Assembly (NCBI RefSeq): GCF_900187405.1 | Contig: NZ_LT896716.1 | Span: 1,488,001-1,552,000 of the forward strand | Length of the DNA stretch: 64,000 nt | Direction of reading: 5' to 3' | DNA from: Geobacter sp. DSM 9736 | Lineage (GTDB): Bacteria > Desulfobacterota > Desulfuromonadia > Geobacterales > Geobacteraceae | In this document: positions 7,886 to 16,632 of the stretch, piece after piece | How positions within the stretch are numbered: the first letter of the stretch is position 1 | Layout: each line of letters begins with the position of its first letter | Position numbers and translations under genes: made by a program | The notes under the pieces: generated by a model | The model's database searches: none | What the model was told of the DNA's origin: nothing | The model's input: the letters and a program-made list of their open reading frames with translations, nothing else

Positions 7886-10714
7886 TTACAGAGAGCTGTG
7901 ACAGCTTTCGCAATCGACGGCAGTATCGTTCCAGTTGACCTGTTTGCCCATATGGCAGGCGATATTTGAGCAGCTGCCTGCATTCCACATGGGATTCGAC
8001 AGAGCCAGCTTCGAGGTATCGAATGACGTGGCGCCGGCTTTGTAGTTCCCCCCGTTCCGCGTCCAGTATCCGCCGGCTGCGGTATAACTTGCGAAGGAAG
8101 CGGGCCTGAGCTGCGCCTTGGACACCACCGTGGTCCCGGGGAAAGCGATATCGACCCTGCCGTTTACATGGGTTCCACGGTTGGCGATCTGGGCAAAATC
8201 GGATCCGGCACTGTGACAGCTGTTGCAGGCCGTATTCCTGTCGTTGCGCGAATAGGTAACCGTAGCATTGTGGCAGGTGTTGCAGTTAATGGTAGTGGCT
8301 TGCGCAGCGACACCGTGGCTTACGTTGCCGCCGCTTCCGGCTGAGAGTTTGCCGATCCCGCCGCTGAAGATGTCACCTGCATGAATACCGACCACGTGGG
8401 CGGAATGCGCAGCAGACCCGGCAATCGTGCCGTTCGGGGAGTTGCCGTGGCAATTCGAGCAGCGGTCGCCGGTGAAGCTCCCCTCGTACCATTCAGGTGT
8501 GACCGCATATACCGGGGTACCTGCATAGCCGTTACTGTGGCAATAGACATTGAGACAGACTACCCTGCTACCAGGTACGGAAGTAGGATCGGTCCCCCCG
8601 GCTACTCCGGCAACACCAAAGGTTGTGATGGTGGACCTGTTCTTGCTGCGCAGCAGGCTCACGGACTGGCCGGGAACTGTCGGCCGGAAATCGAGCAGCA
8701 CCTGACCTCTGGCATGGTTGGCATTTACGAGCGGGTGGCAGTTTGAGCAGCCGAACTGGTACTTTCCGGTTGCGTCGCTGCCGTACGAATGGTTCCCCGT
8801 ATAGGTGTAGAATCGGGGCATCGCTCCTGAGAGGTGCTTGTTGTGCGCCCCCTTGAGGCTGGAGGCGGGGTGGCAAAGATCGCAATTACCCGGCTGTCCC
8901 CACTGGGCGGAGCGGCCGGCATGGCAGGAGATATTGTTGCAGGTTTTTCCGGCTGCCCACTCGGCGGTGCCTCCGGTCTTGGCGGGGTTGAAACTGACGT
9001 CGATGGTTCCGTCGATGTGCCGAGTGGAGCCGCTGGCGATGCCGATTCCGGTCGTGGTGGTCAGCGTGTGGCAGGCATCGCAGGAGGATGCCCCTGCACT
9101 CCCCACATGTTTCCGGTGGCTGTTGGCCGTGGGTGTCCCGGCATTTCCGGTAACATAGTTAGGCTCACCGGCAACGCTGTCGAAATCAGCCCCCTGGGCA
9201 ACGGTCTTCGCACCGTGGCACCCCTTGCAATCATTTATGGCTGCACCTGAAATCCAGCTCCCCGGATTGGCGGCAGTACCTTTACCGTCGCTGTGGCAGT
9301 ACACATTGGAGCAATCCTTCCCGTTCCGGCCCGCCTTCGCGCCGGAGTAATCAGCGAAGCGGTTTATATGTTTTGTGCGGACAGTAACAACAGTGTCGCT
9401 GGCGGCTCCGACAGTTTTGGCGTGGCAGTCGCCACACTTGAAGTTGCTGCCCAGATAGGAGCCGTTGTTAACGTGCTGATCGTGCTTACCGGAAAGCGTA
9501 CCTGTCAGTGCCCCGCCGTGACAGCCGGTACAGTCGGCCGGCATGGGGCCACTACCCCAGACTACCGACCGATAGGTCGGAGGGGCCTGGCCGTCACTGT
9601 GGCAGTAAACGTTGAGGCAGGCGCCTGGCGCAGTACCGGCAGCCTTCTTGTATGTAGTCCCCGAGGCGGCCGCACCGTTGTATGTACCCCCCACGGCTGT
9701 GGTGGAATTCTTGAACCTTATGGTCACGAACCTGTCCACATGGTCCGGGCGGCTCTTGATGGACGTATTGTTGGAGACGGTGGCAGCATGGCATGTGGCA
9801 CAGGCTATGTCGTTGCTGATTGTCGAACTGAGATGCCGGGCGTGGCCGTATCCGCCTGCCGGTGAGTTCATCGGATTTCCGGATGCCGCATCACTCTTGT
9901 GGCAACCGGTGCAGTTAAGGGAGCCGTTCCCCCATGTTGCCGTCTGAACCGGTGCATTGTATGGTGCAGCACCTTTGTCGCCGGGGCTGTGGCAGTAGAG
10001 ATTGGTACAGGACCCGAATACACGGGAAGCGCTCTGGCTGGGCAGGAAGTTGAGTCCGCTCCCCGAGTAGTTCCCTTCCGACGTAACCTTTATTCCACGG
10101 CTGCCGGCCGAAGTTGCATGGGAGAACTGGAGTGCGGAATGGTCGGGATGGCACTTGGCGCAACCTCCGAGAGCGGGATAGTAGAGGTTGTGCTTGCCGT
10201 GGCCGAGAGAAGAACCGGGTATCGTATGGCAGCCGGAACAGTCGGCGGTTGTATCGTACGGAGTGCGCCCCCATACCGGGGTCACGCGCTCAAAGTGGCA
10301 GTTGACATTGCTGCAGGTCCCCAGAGTGGGAACTGATGTCTGGTTCTTGAAGGAAACGGCACCGGAGCCGATTTTGTATTGGCCGGTAGCCGGGGAATTA
10401 TTTATCGAGGCGCGGAAGCCGATGCCGCCATCCATATGGCTCGTGGTAAAGCCGTTTACGACATGGCATCGGGCGCAGTCTGAGACGGTAGCAGAACCCG
10501 CCGGCTCATGGGTTTGATGGTTTCCGGAAAAACCGCCGGTCATCGGGTTGCGGTCCGGTGAGTCGATCGGCGACATCCCATGGCAGGAACTGCAGGTCAT
10601 GTTGTACTGGGGCCCCGCTTCGGCCAGGCTGCAGAAAACGAACGTCAGCGCCACCGGTAAAAACCAGAGGGTAACAAGAGGCTTCAGACGTCCCACCCTG
10701 TATGCCTTTTCCAT
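7886..10714 (-). CDS. Multiheme c-type cytochrome, about 23 hemes (CxxxxCH/CxxCH repeat type)
   Basis: The 942-aa protein starts at the ATG at 10714 (AGGGAG six nt before it; a TTG two codons earlier is less likely). It has a Sec signal peptide ending near LAEAG. By hand count there are 16 CxxCH and 7 CxxxxCH motifs (such as CSNVNCH, CLNVYCH, CNNISCH), the alternation typical of the Geobacter repeat of TIGR01904. The N-terminal region (TGGFSGNHQTHE..., CSNVNCHFE..P.WG) closely resembles that of the 1710-aa cytochrome at 43546 and not the other four. It is probably exported and involved in periplasmic or outer-surface electron transfer. The gene is preceded by a structured 129-bp spacer and followed by HPC peptide gene 1. 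Confidence 0.93.
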   Translation of the reverse strand: MEKAYRVGRLKPLVTLWFLPVALTFVFCSLAEAGPQYNMTCSSCHGMSPIDSPDRNPMTGGFSGNHQTHEPAGSATVSDCARCHVVNGFTTSHMDGGIGFRASINNSPATGQYKIGSGAVSFKNQTSVPTLGTCSNVNCHFERVTPVWGRTPYDTTADCSGCHTIPGSSLGHGKHNLYYPALGGCAKCHPDHSALQFSHATSAGSRGIKVTSEGNYSGSGLNFLPSQSASRVFGSCTNLYCHSPGDKGAAPYNAPVQTATWGNGSLNCTGCHKSDAASGNPMNSPAGGYGHARHLSSTISNDIACATCHAATVSNNTSIKSRPDHVDRFVTIRFKNSTTAVGGTYNGAAASGTTYKKAAGTAPGACLNVYCHSDGQAPPTYRSVVWGSGPMPADCTGCHGGALTGTLSGKHDQHVNNGSYLGSNFKCGDCHAKTVGAASDTVVTVRTKHINRFADYSGAKAGRNGKDCSNVYCHSDGKGTAANPGSWISGAAINDCKGCHGAKTVAQGADFDSVAGEPNYVTGNAGTPTANSHRKHVGSAGASSCDACHTLTTTTGIGIASGSTRHIDGTIDVSFNPAKTGGTAEWAAGKTCNNISCHAGRSAQWGQPGNCDLCHPASSLKGAHNKHLSGAMPRFYTYTGNHSYGSDATGKYQFGCSNCHPLVNANHARGQVLLDFRPTVPGQSVSLLRSKNRSTITTFGVAGVAGGTDPTSVPGSRVVCLNVYCHSNGYAGTPVYAVTPEWYEGSFTGDRCSNCHGNSPNGTIAGSAAHSAHVVGIHAGDIFSGGIGKLSAGSGGNVSHGVAAQATTINCNTCHNATVTYSRNDRNTACNSCHSAGSDFAQIANRGTHVNGRVDIAFPGTTVVSKAQLRPASFASYTAAGGYWTRNGGNYKAGATSFDTSKLALSNPMWNAGSCSNIACHMGKQVNWNDTAVDCESCHSSL

Positions 10715-10733
10715 TGTCAACTCCCTTTAAACG

Positions 10734-10819
10734 GGGACTCCATGAGTCCCACATCCAGAATTTCATATCACTTCAAGCTCTTTCGAGCGTCCAGGGGTCC
10801 CCTGCCCTCCCGGGCAGGG
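10734..10819 (-). promoter_or_regulatory. Structured spacer between two cytochrome genes
   Basis: Three perfect stem-loops lie in 86 bp (minus-strand order): CCCTGCCC-GGGA-GGGCAGGG (10800-10819), GCTC-GAAA-GAGC (10777-10788) and GGGACTC-ATG-GAGTCCC (10734-10750). CAGGGG-A-CCCCTG can form as an alternative to the first. None has a T-tract. It may be a processing or stability element, or a leader that adjusts expression of the downstream 23-heme cytochrome. Confidence 0.5.
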
Positions 10820-10843
10820 CTTGCTCATCCCCAATTATCTGCG

Positions 10844-13800
10844 TCAGAAGGTGCCGCCCACCGTGTAGCTTCTGGAACCCTGATTACAGTTGATCGGAGA
10901 GCCGCTCGCCATGTTGCAGTTGGGCGAATAGGTCGAGCTGCCGATCATTCTCGGCTGGTGGTTGGTCAGTACCTGCGTGTTCCGGATGAAGGCGTAAGGT
11001 CTGGCATTGACGACCGCCGGAGTACCCTGAGCCGTGCCTGCCCAGCGTGTAGCCTTAGTCAGACCGCCCGACGGCAGCACATCCATACCATGAACGTCCA
11101 TCGCGCGTACCGGCCGCTGAATTGCTGTCGAGTAGCCGCTGGAGTGGCACATGTTGCATCCGTAGCTCATGTAGCTGGTCATGCCGTTGTTGGTGCTGCC
11201 GAGTGCCGAACCGGTACCGTGCGAGGAGGTACCGGTCTGGTAACCGGCATGACATACCTTGCAGAGCGTCACGTCGTTGGTTGAGGAGGGTGTGCTGCCC
11301 GGGGTTGGTATTGTCGCATTCCCACGCACCGTAACGGCGTTGCCGTGTGCGGAGACCGTTCGTAGCGTGAGCGGAGTGGATCCGGTTACGTTGTGGCAAT
11401 CGAAACAGTTGATGACTACACCCTGGCTGCGGGTGCCGGTGGTCCCCCTGGTGCCGGTCGGTTTATAGGGGTCGGTGAGCCTTGCAGCCGTCGGGTAGTC
11501 GCGGTTGAGTGGGCCGAGGACCGGGTGCCGTGAGGAGTTGGTCGTGGCGAGCTGCGACTTGACGTTCACGAGACCGTTGGCTGCAGCGGCGCCGTTGGTC
11601 ACCGTGTAGTTTGCTCCCAGGCTTACGCCGCCGAACGGCATCGTCTGAGTACCCCCGGCAGTGCGTGCCGTGGTGTTTCTTGCGCCGTCGCTGTCGTGGC
11701 ATGCCAGGCAGAATTTCTGGGTGATCACGTTGTCGATGGTGTCGAGGTTGTGTCCATTGGAAGTCCTTGTCCCGGCCCTGTAGGAGGTGGAGAAGCGCTG
11801 GAACAGGAATATCTCGCTATTACTGACTTTGGTAATGGGGGTTTCACCAGAACCATCAGGGTCACGAAGATCTATGTTCCCGTCTTTATGATAGGTAGCC
11901 GATGTTCTGCCCGTTGCATATTCACCTTCCAGGTGGCAGACGATGCAGTCGGCGTCGGTGACGGCGCCGCGGACGTTCTTCTTGTGACCCCATGCGAGGC
12001 CGAATTCCGCTACCGCATTAGCAAGAACTTTACCCGGACGACCCATTGTACGGGTAATGGTCTTGGCATGACAGGTCACGCACTTCGGTCCTTCGATGCT
12101 GCCGTTGACATGGAGACGTGCGTTGGCCAGAGTGCCGTTGGTATTGAAGTGACCGTGACACTCGTTGCACGACGTGGTCGGCTGTGACACGTACGGCGCG
12201 TGAGTTGCCGCGGATGGCCCGGAGGTCGGCGGATTGCCGTGGCAGGTACCGCAGGTATCGGCGCTCTTGGCGGCTGTCCAGGTGACAGACTCGCTGGGCG
12301 CACCTCCCCTGCCGTCATTGTGGCAGGCGTTGGTGCCGCATGTCCCGCCCATTGTGTAGGTGTAGCCCTTGGCATCGGTGGTGGTGCTGCCGCCCGGAGT
12401 ATACGCGACGGACGGAAGCACGTCGGCTACTCCGTCACCCTCATCATGCTGTGTGGTGGGGTGGCAGTTCTTGCAGGCGAAGCCGTAAGCGGTGGCGCTC
12501 GTCTTGTTGCTGCCGGTCACGTTGTTGAAGACGGTGGCCAGGTTGTAATGTATGGCATGGCCGGCGGTGGTCCCTGCGGAGAGGTCGCCGTTGTTGTTGC
12601 CGCCGTGGCAGCTGTTACACGGCCCGTTGCTCCCCCGGTAGGCGTTCCCGTTGTAAGCCGTATCGGCACTGTGGACGTGGCAGGTTGTACAGACGGTGGT
12701 GTTGTTATGCCCGTCGGAAGCGGTTGCCGTGTAGTGGATCATCTTGTTCGGGTCCGTCGCCTTGTAGGTATGGCAGACGTTGCAGACACCGTTGAATGGA
12801 GCGGTCGACCGCGCCCAGTCTCCTGCGGTGGCCTTGGCGACAAACCGGACCGTAGTCACGGTGAAGAAGGTAGGCACGCCGGTCAGGGCATTCGATTCAC
12901 GTGCAGGCTTCTTGTGGATCATGGCAATGGGGCGCCCGTCAGTAGCACTTGCCCGGTCACCGTGGGAATCGTGGCAGTCCCAGCAGAGCTGGCCGCCGTT
13001 CAGAGTGGAAGAGTGCTTGCTGCCGAAGTGGTACTTGTTAACCTTGCGTGTAGCCGTCTTCGTGGTGTAGCCGGTTCCGGGAGTTACGCCGGTAGCTCCG
13101 ACGCTGGCGTGGCAGACGAGACAGACGCCGTTTCTCCCCCAGGAGGCGTGATTGAAGTTGCGCAGGCGCAGCGGGTTATCGACGTCGCCGTGTGGAACAG
13201 AATCGTACTCGTGACAGTAGAGGCACGGATCGCCGCTGCCCCCTGCGGTTGCGGCCGCCGACGAGAAGCCGGCGAAGGGGGCCCCCGTTACATCATAGGT
13301 GCCCGTGGTCTTTCCGTGGCCGGAGTAGCGCCATTCGGTCCTCGAAATAACTGCCATGGTGCTGTTCTTGAAGCCGTAATTCACTACGTCGGCAGTGGCA
13401 AAATGGCAGTCGCCGCACTTGTTCTTGCCACCCCAGGTGAACCGCGTGGTCGTGTTGCCGCCATGGCAGCTTACGTTGGTGCAGGTGGTTTTCACAACAG
13501 GCGGGTTGGTGGTGGCCGTAGCCGTGAAGGTATTGTTTCGGCCGATGAACACTTTGGTGCCGTTGGCCGCAACGTTGTAGTTCTTGTTGACGTGGTTCCT
13601 CACGTTGGTGATGGTATTCCCGGTGGTTGTCGTCAGGTTGTGGCACCAGTCGCAGGTGAAGCCCCAGAACTGGGCGTGTTTCGGATGGCTGTTGGCCTTC
13701 CCCTTGTACCCGTTCTCATAGTTGGGACCGATCGGATAGCTGGAGTGGCAGCTGCCGCAGCCGACGGTCTGGGAGAGGTCCCATTTGATCCAGGGGGTTG

Positions 13801-16570
13801 AGTAGTCGGTAAAGGAGTAAGCGTTGCTGTGGCAGTAGCCGTTCTTGCAGCTGTTGTTGCCAGCGTTCCAGCGGAACGCAGCCGAGCCGACGGCAGTGCT
13901 TGCGGAGATGTTTCGGAAGCCGTTGGGGTGCTTGGCACGCTGACCGGAAAGTAGCGCCGTATTGCTGGAAGCGGTCGAAGCATGACAGGCGGCGCAGGTG
14001 ACGAACGTGTTGTTGGTCGTCGTGTTGTTGGAGCCGATGGTTCCGCCGTTGCCGTAGGTGTTGGAGTGCTTGTTATGCGGCGCTGACCAGGTTGTGGTTG
14101 CCGGATTGTTGCTCGCCTGGTCGTGGCAGTTCCCGCAGCTCGCCGTGGAGGTAGACCAGGAGAGGGTTACTTTCGGTGGACCGCCGCGCCCGTCGGAGTG
14201 GCAGTAGGTGTCGCAGGTGGTCCCGGAGGAATACAGATAGCCGCGCCCGTCGCGAAGAATCGGTGCAGTTCCGCGGGTGATCGTCTCCGGACGCCCGGCA
14301 CCCTGAGGCGTAGTGAACGGAAGCCTGAGCGCAAGCTGGGCAGCAGTGCCGTTTGCCGCGGCAGGCCCGTTGATGTGGCTCTCCGTAGGGTTGCCGGGGT
14401 GGCAGACACCGCACATGAAGACGTTGTTGGTGGCTGAGAGATTGGTATTTGCCCAGCCGGCCTCCGTGGTGTTGGAGGGGCGTGTCGTCGTGTTGTAATG
14501 CCTGCGGTGTGCGGCGGAGAGGGTCGCAGTCGAGGTCGTGGTATTGTTCGCTTCGTGGCAGCTGCCGCAGGTGTTCAGGGTCGTTGTGGTCCAGGTCGTA
14601 GATGTGTTGGCGTGGCAGTAGGTGCTGGCACAGCGACGGGTGCCGACTGTCCACGACCCGGAGAAATTCCCCATCTTTATGAACGAGACGTCGAGGGTGC
14701 GGTTGATGTGCTTCACGTCGGTGCCGTTGTAGACCGACACGCCGTCTGCGCCTACGGTGTTGGAGTGGCACCAGTTGCAGGGGGTCGGACGGTGGGGGAG
14801 CGGGCCGCTGCCGATGTGGTTCGTATGACGGTTGCTGGATACCGGCGCAGCGTTGCTCGCGAGACCGCCGTGGCAGTAATCGCACTCGATGGTCCCCTGC
14901 TGTCCGTCGGCGATGTTATTCCAGGTAGTCGGCGGAGCCTTGTACGTGCCCTGTCCGTTACTGTGGCAGTAGATCTGCGTGCAACCGCTGGTGCCGTAAG
15001 CGGCGCCGCCGGTTGATTTCGGTCCCCATGCCACCTCGGCGGTTCTGTTGATATGGGTTGTGGGGCCGATGATCGCACGGTCGGTGGAATCAACGGTTGT
15101 ATTGTGGCACTCCTGGCAGCGGAAGTTGAAATTGCCGAACCTATCGCTGGTGTTGTTCACGTGCGCTTTGTGCCCGTTGCTCCCTATCGGGTTGACGGTG
15201 CCGGAAGCGTTGCCGTGGCAGCCGACGCAGTTGGCGGGGAGTGAATCACCCCATGTCGGGCTAGCGACATATGCAGCCCCCCCCTTCCCGTCGGAGTGGC
15301 AGTAGAGTCCCGAACACTGCCCGAACTGGGAACTGGGTGCAAGCTGCCCGGTGGCACCTGAAACTTCGGCGGCAGGGGCACCTGCAGGCTGGTATTTCGC
15401 CGTGGCACCGATTCGCGGATTTGCAGTATCGAATGCCCATCTGACGCTTCCCTGGACATGGGTTACGTCGATGGCCGGGTGACAGCTGTCGCAGGTGAAG
15501 CTGTAGCCGGTGGCCGAACCGGCATGCTTTACGTGTCCGCCGGTGGTGACCGGATTGGCAGGAGTCGTACCGTGGCAGCTGCCGCAGGTGGCCTGACCTG
15601 TTCCGTCCCAACGCGGGGACTGGTTGGTGCCGCCGGTGAGTGGCTGCCTTACGACGGAACCGCCATCGGTGGCTCCCCCGCCATGGCAGTAGACGTTGGA
15701 GCAGCGGTTGGCTTCCGCGTAGGTGCTGGCCGCCGCAGCTATGGTGGAGTTGGGTGTTCCCGATGCGAAGCGGTACCCGCGGGTAGCGGACGTGTAGGGA
15801 GTGTATGTGCCGCTCGTCACCTTGCCGCCGAAACCGAAGAAGCCGATATCGATAGTGTTGCTCAGGTTCGGCATCTTGATGGTACCGTTATTGATGTAAT
15901 GACAGGTATCGCACACCATATCGCGGGTCTGCGTATGAACCACGTGAGCTCCGACCTGTCCCGGCTCCATGGCGTTGGATGCGCGGGGGGTACCGATAAG
16001 GCCGGTATCGCCGCCTAAAACTGCTTCCGAAGGGGGGTTGCCGTGGCAGCCGCCGCAGGCAGCCTTGAAGCCGGTGTTGTGCTTATGGCAGGAGGTACAG
16101 ACGGCCTTCGGGTTTGGGTGATCGAGTCCGGCGGTGTTGTTAGCGGTGTCGGCGTTATGGAAACGGTTCTGGCTGTGGCAGACCTCGCAGATGCGGCTGG
16201 AGGTCGCATGGCCACCGGCGTCTTCCCCCATGCTCGTGACGTTGCGGAATTCGACGGTTACATTGGGGGAACCACCGGGCCAGTTCTCGCCGTTCATGGT
16301 GGTGATGGTCCGACGGACGTTCTTTATGTTCGGCTTCCTGTTCGGTTCGTGGCAGGTGGCGCAGGTGAACTGGCCATACTTGCCGCCGGCCACACCCCAT
16401 CCACCCTGGCTCTGCCACTTGGTGGAGGCGGTGTCGGCGCTGTTGTGGAGGAGGTCCACAGCGCCGCAGGTAGCCGGGGAGAGCAGGCCGATGCTTCCGG
16501 CCACCATCAGTGCCAGCGCCCCGCTCAGCATCGCATGCAACCGATTGTATGATCTGCTCCGTCTCGTCAT
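10844..16570 (-). CDS. Giant multiheme c-type cytochrome, about 41 hemes
   Basis: The start at 16570 is chosen because AAGGGTGATGATACG precedes that ATG; the open frame upstream overlaps the previous gene. The 1908-aa product has a signal peptide (MTRRSRSYNRL..., ending near SPATCGA). I count 33 CxxCH, 7 CxxxxCH and one CxxxCH (CDTYCH) motif. The first third matches the N-termini of the 1425- and 1256-aa cytochromes, with shared CDTCHYINNGTIKMPN and IDIGFFGFGGK. The middle has CWDCHDSHGD-type motifs like the 1710-aa protein. The last 80 or so residues carry no heme motif and end in a Tyr/Gly-rich tail with two lone Cys. It is the fourth and last gene of a tight same-strand run of cytochromes (spacers 57-62 bp). 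Confidence 0.93.
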   Translation of the reverse strand: MTRRSRSYNRLHAMLSGALALMVAGSIGLLSPATCGAVDLLHNSADTASTKWQSQGGWGVAGGKYGQFTCATCHEPNRKPNIKNVRRTITTMNGENWPGGSPNVTVEFRNVTSMGEDAGGHATSSRICEVCHSQNRFHNADTANNTAGLDHPNPKAVCTSCHKHNTGFKAACGGCHGNPPSEAVLGGDTGLIGTPRASNAMEPGQVGAHVVHTQTRDMVCDTCHYINNGTIKMPNLSNTIDIGFFGFGGKVTSGTYTPYTSATRGYRFASGTPNSTIAAAASTYAEANRCSNVYCHGGGATDGGSVVRQPLTGGTNQSPRWDGTGQATCGSCHGTTPANPVTTGGHVKHAGSATGYSFTCDSCHPAIDVTHVQGSVRWAFDTANPRIGATAKYQPAGAPAAEVSGATGQLAPSSQFGQCSGLYCHSDGKGGAAYVASPTWGDSLPANCVGCHGNASGTVNPIGSNGHKAHVNNTSDRFGNFNFRCQECHNTTVDSTDRAIIGPTTHINRTAEVAWGPKSTGGAAYGTSGCTQIYCHSNGQGTYKAPPTTWNNIADGQQGTIECDYCHGGLASNAAPVSSNRHTNHIGSGPLPHRPTPCNWCHSNTVGADGVSVYNGTDVKHINRTLDVSFIKMGNFSGSWTVGTRRCASTYCHANTSTTWTTTTLNTCGSCHEANNTTTSTATLSAAHRRHYNTTTRPSNTTEAGWANTNLSATNNVFMCGVCHPGNPTESHINGPAAANGTAAQLALRLPFTTPQGAGRPETITRGTAPILRDGRGYLYSSGTTCDTYCHSDGRGGPPKVTLSWSTSTASCGNCHDQASNNPATTTWSAPHNKHSNTYGNGGTIGSNNTTTNNTFVTCAACHASTASSNTALLSGQRAKHPNGFRNISASTAVGSAAFRWNAGNNSCKNGYCHSNAYSFTDYSTPWIKWDLSQTVGCGSCHSSYPIGPNYENGYKGKANSHPKHAQFWGFTCDWCHNLTTTTGNTITNVRNHVNKNYNVAANGTKVFIGRNNTFTATATTNPPVVKTTCTNVSCHGGNTTTRFTWGGKNKCGDCHFATADVVNYGFKNSTMAVISRTEWRYSGHGKTTGTYDVTGAPFAGFSSAAATAGGSGDPCLYCHEYDSVPHGDVDNPLRLRNFNHASWGRNGVCLVCHASVGATGVTPGTGYTTKTATRKVNKYHFGSKHSSTLNGGQLCWDCHDSHGDRASATDGRPIAMIHKKPARESNALTGVPTFFTVTTVRFVAKATAGDWARSTAPFNGVCNVCHTYKATDPNKMIHYTATASDGHNNTTVCTTCHVHSADTAYNGNAYRGSNGPCNSCHGGNNNGDLSAGTTAGHAIHYNLATVFNNVTGSNKTSATAYGFACKNCHPTTQHDEGDGVADVLPSVAYTPGGSTTTDAKGYTYTMGGTCGTNACHNDGRGGAPSESVTWTAAKSADTCGTCHGNPPTSGPSAATHAPYVSQPTTSCNECHGHFNTNGTLANARLHVNGSIEGPKCVTCHAKTITRTMGRPGKVLANAVAEFGLAWGHKKNVRGAVTDADCIVCHLEGEYATGRTSATYHKDGNIDLRDPDGSGETPITKVSNSEIFLFQRFSTSYRAGTRTSNGHNLDTIDNVITQKFCLACHDSDGARNTTARTAGGTQTMPFGGVSLGANYTVTNGAAAANGLVNVKSQLATTNSSRHPVLGPLNRDYPTAARLTDPYKPTGTRGTTGTRSQGVVINCFDCHNVTGSTPLTLRTVSAHGNAVTVRGNATIPTPGSTPSSTNDVTLCKVCHAGYQTGTSSHGTGSALGSTNNGMTSYMSYGCNMCHSSGYSTAIQRPVRAMDVHGMDVLPSGGLTKATRWAGTAQGTPAVVNARPYAFIRNTQVLTNHQPRMIGSSTYSPNCNMASGSPINCNQGSRSYTVGGTF

Positions 16571-16632
16571 CGTATCATCACCCTTCATAATGGTTCTCGT
16601 TGTTCGGTAGCTGCCGTTCATCGCACCCTCCA

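Noticed and set aside
12200-13801. 533-codon plus-strand open frame
   Set aside because: It lies wholly antisense to the 1908-aa cytochrome; the composition (V, G, A runs) is typical of a shadow frame.
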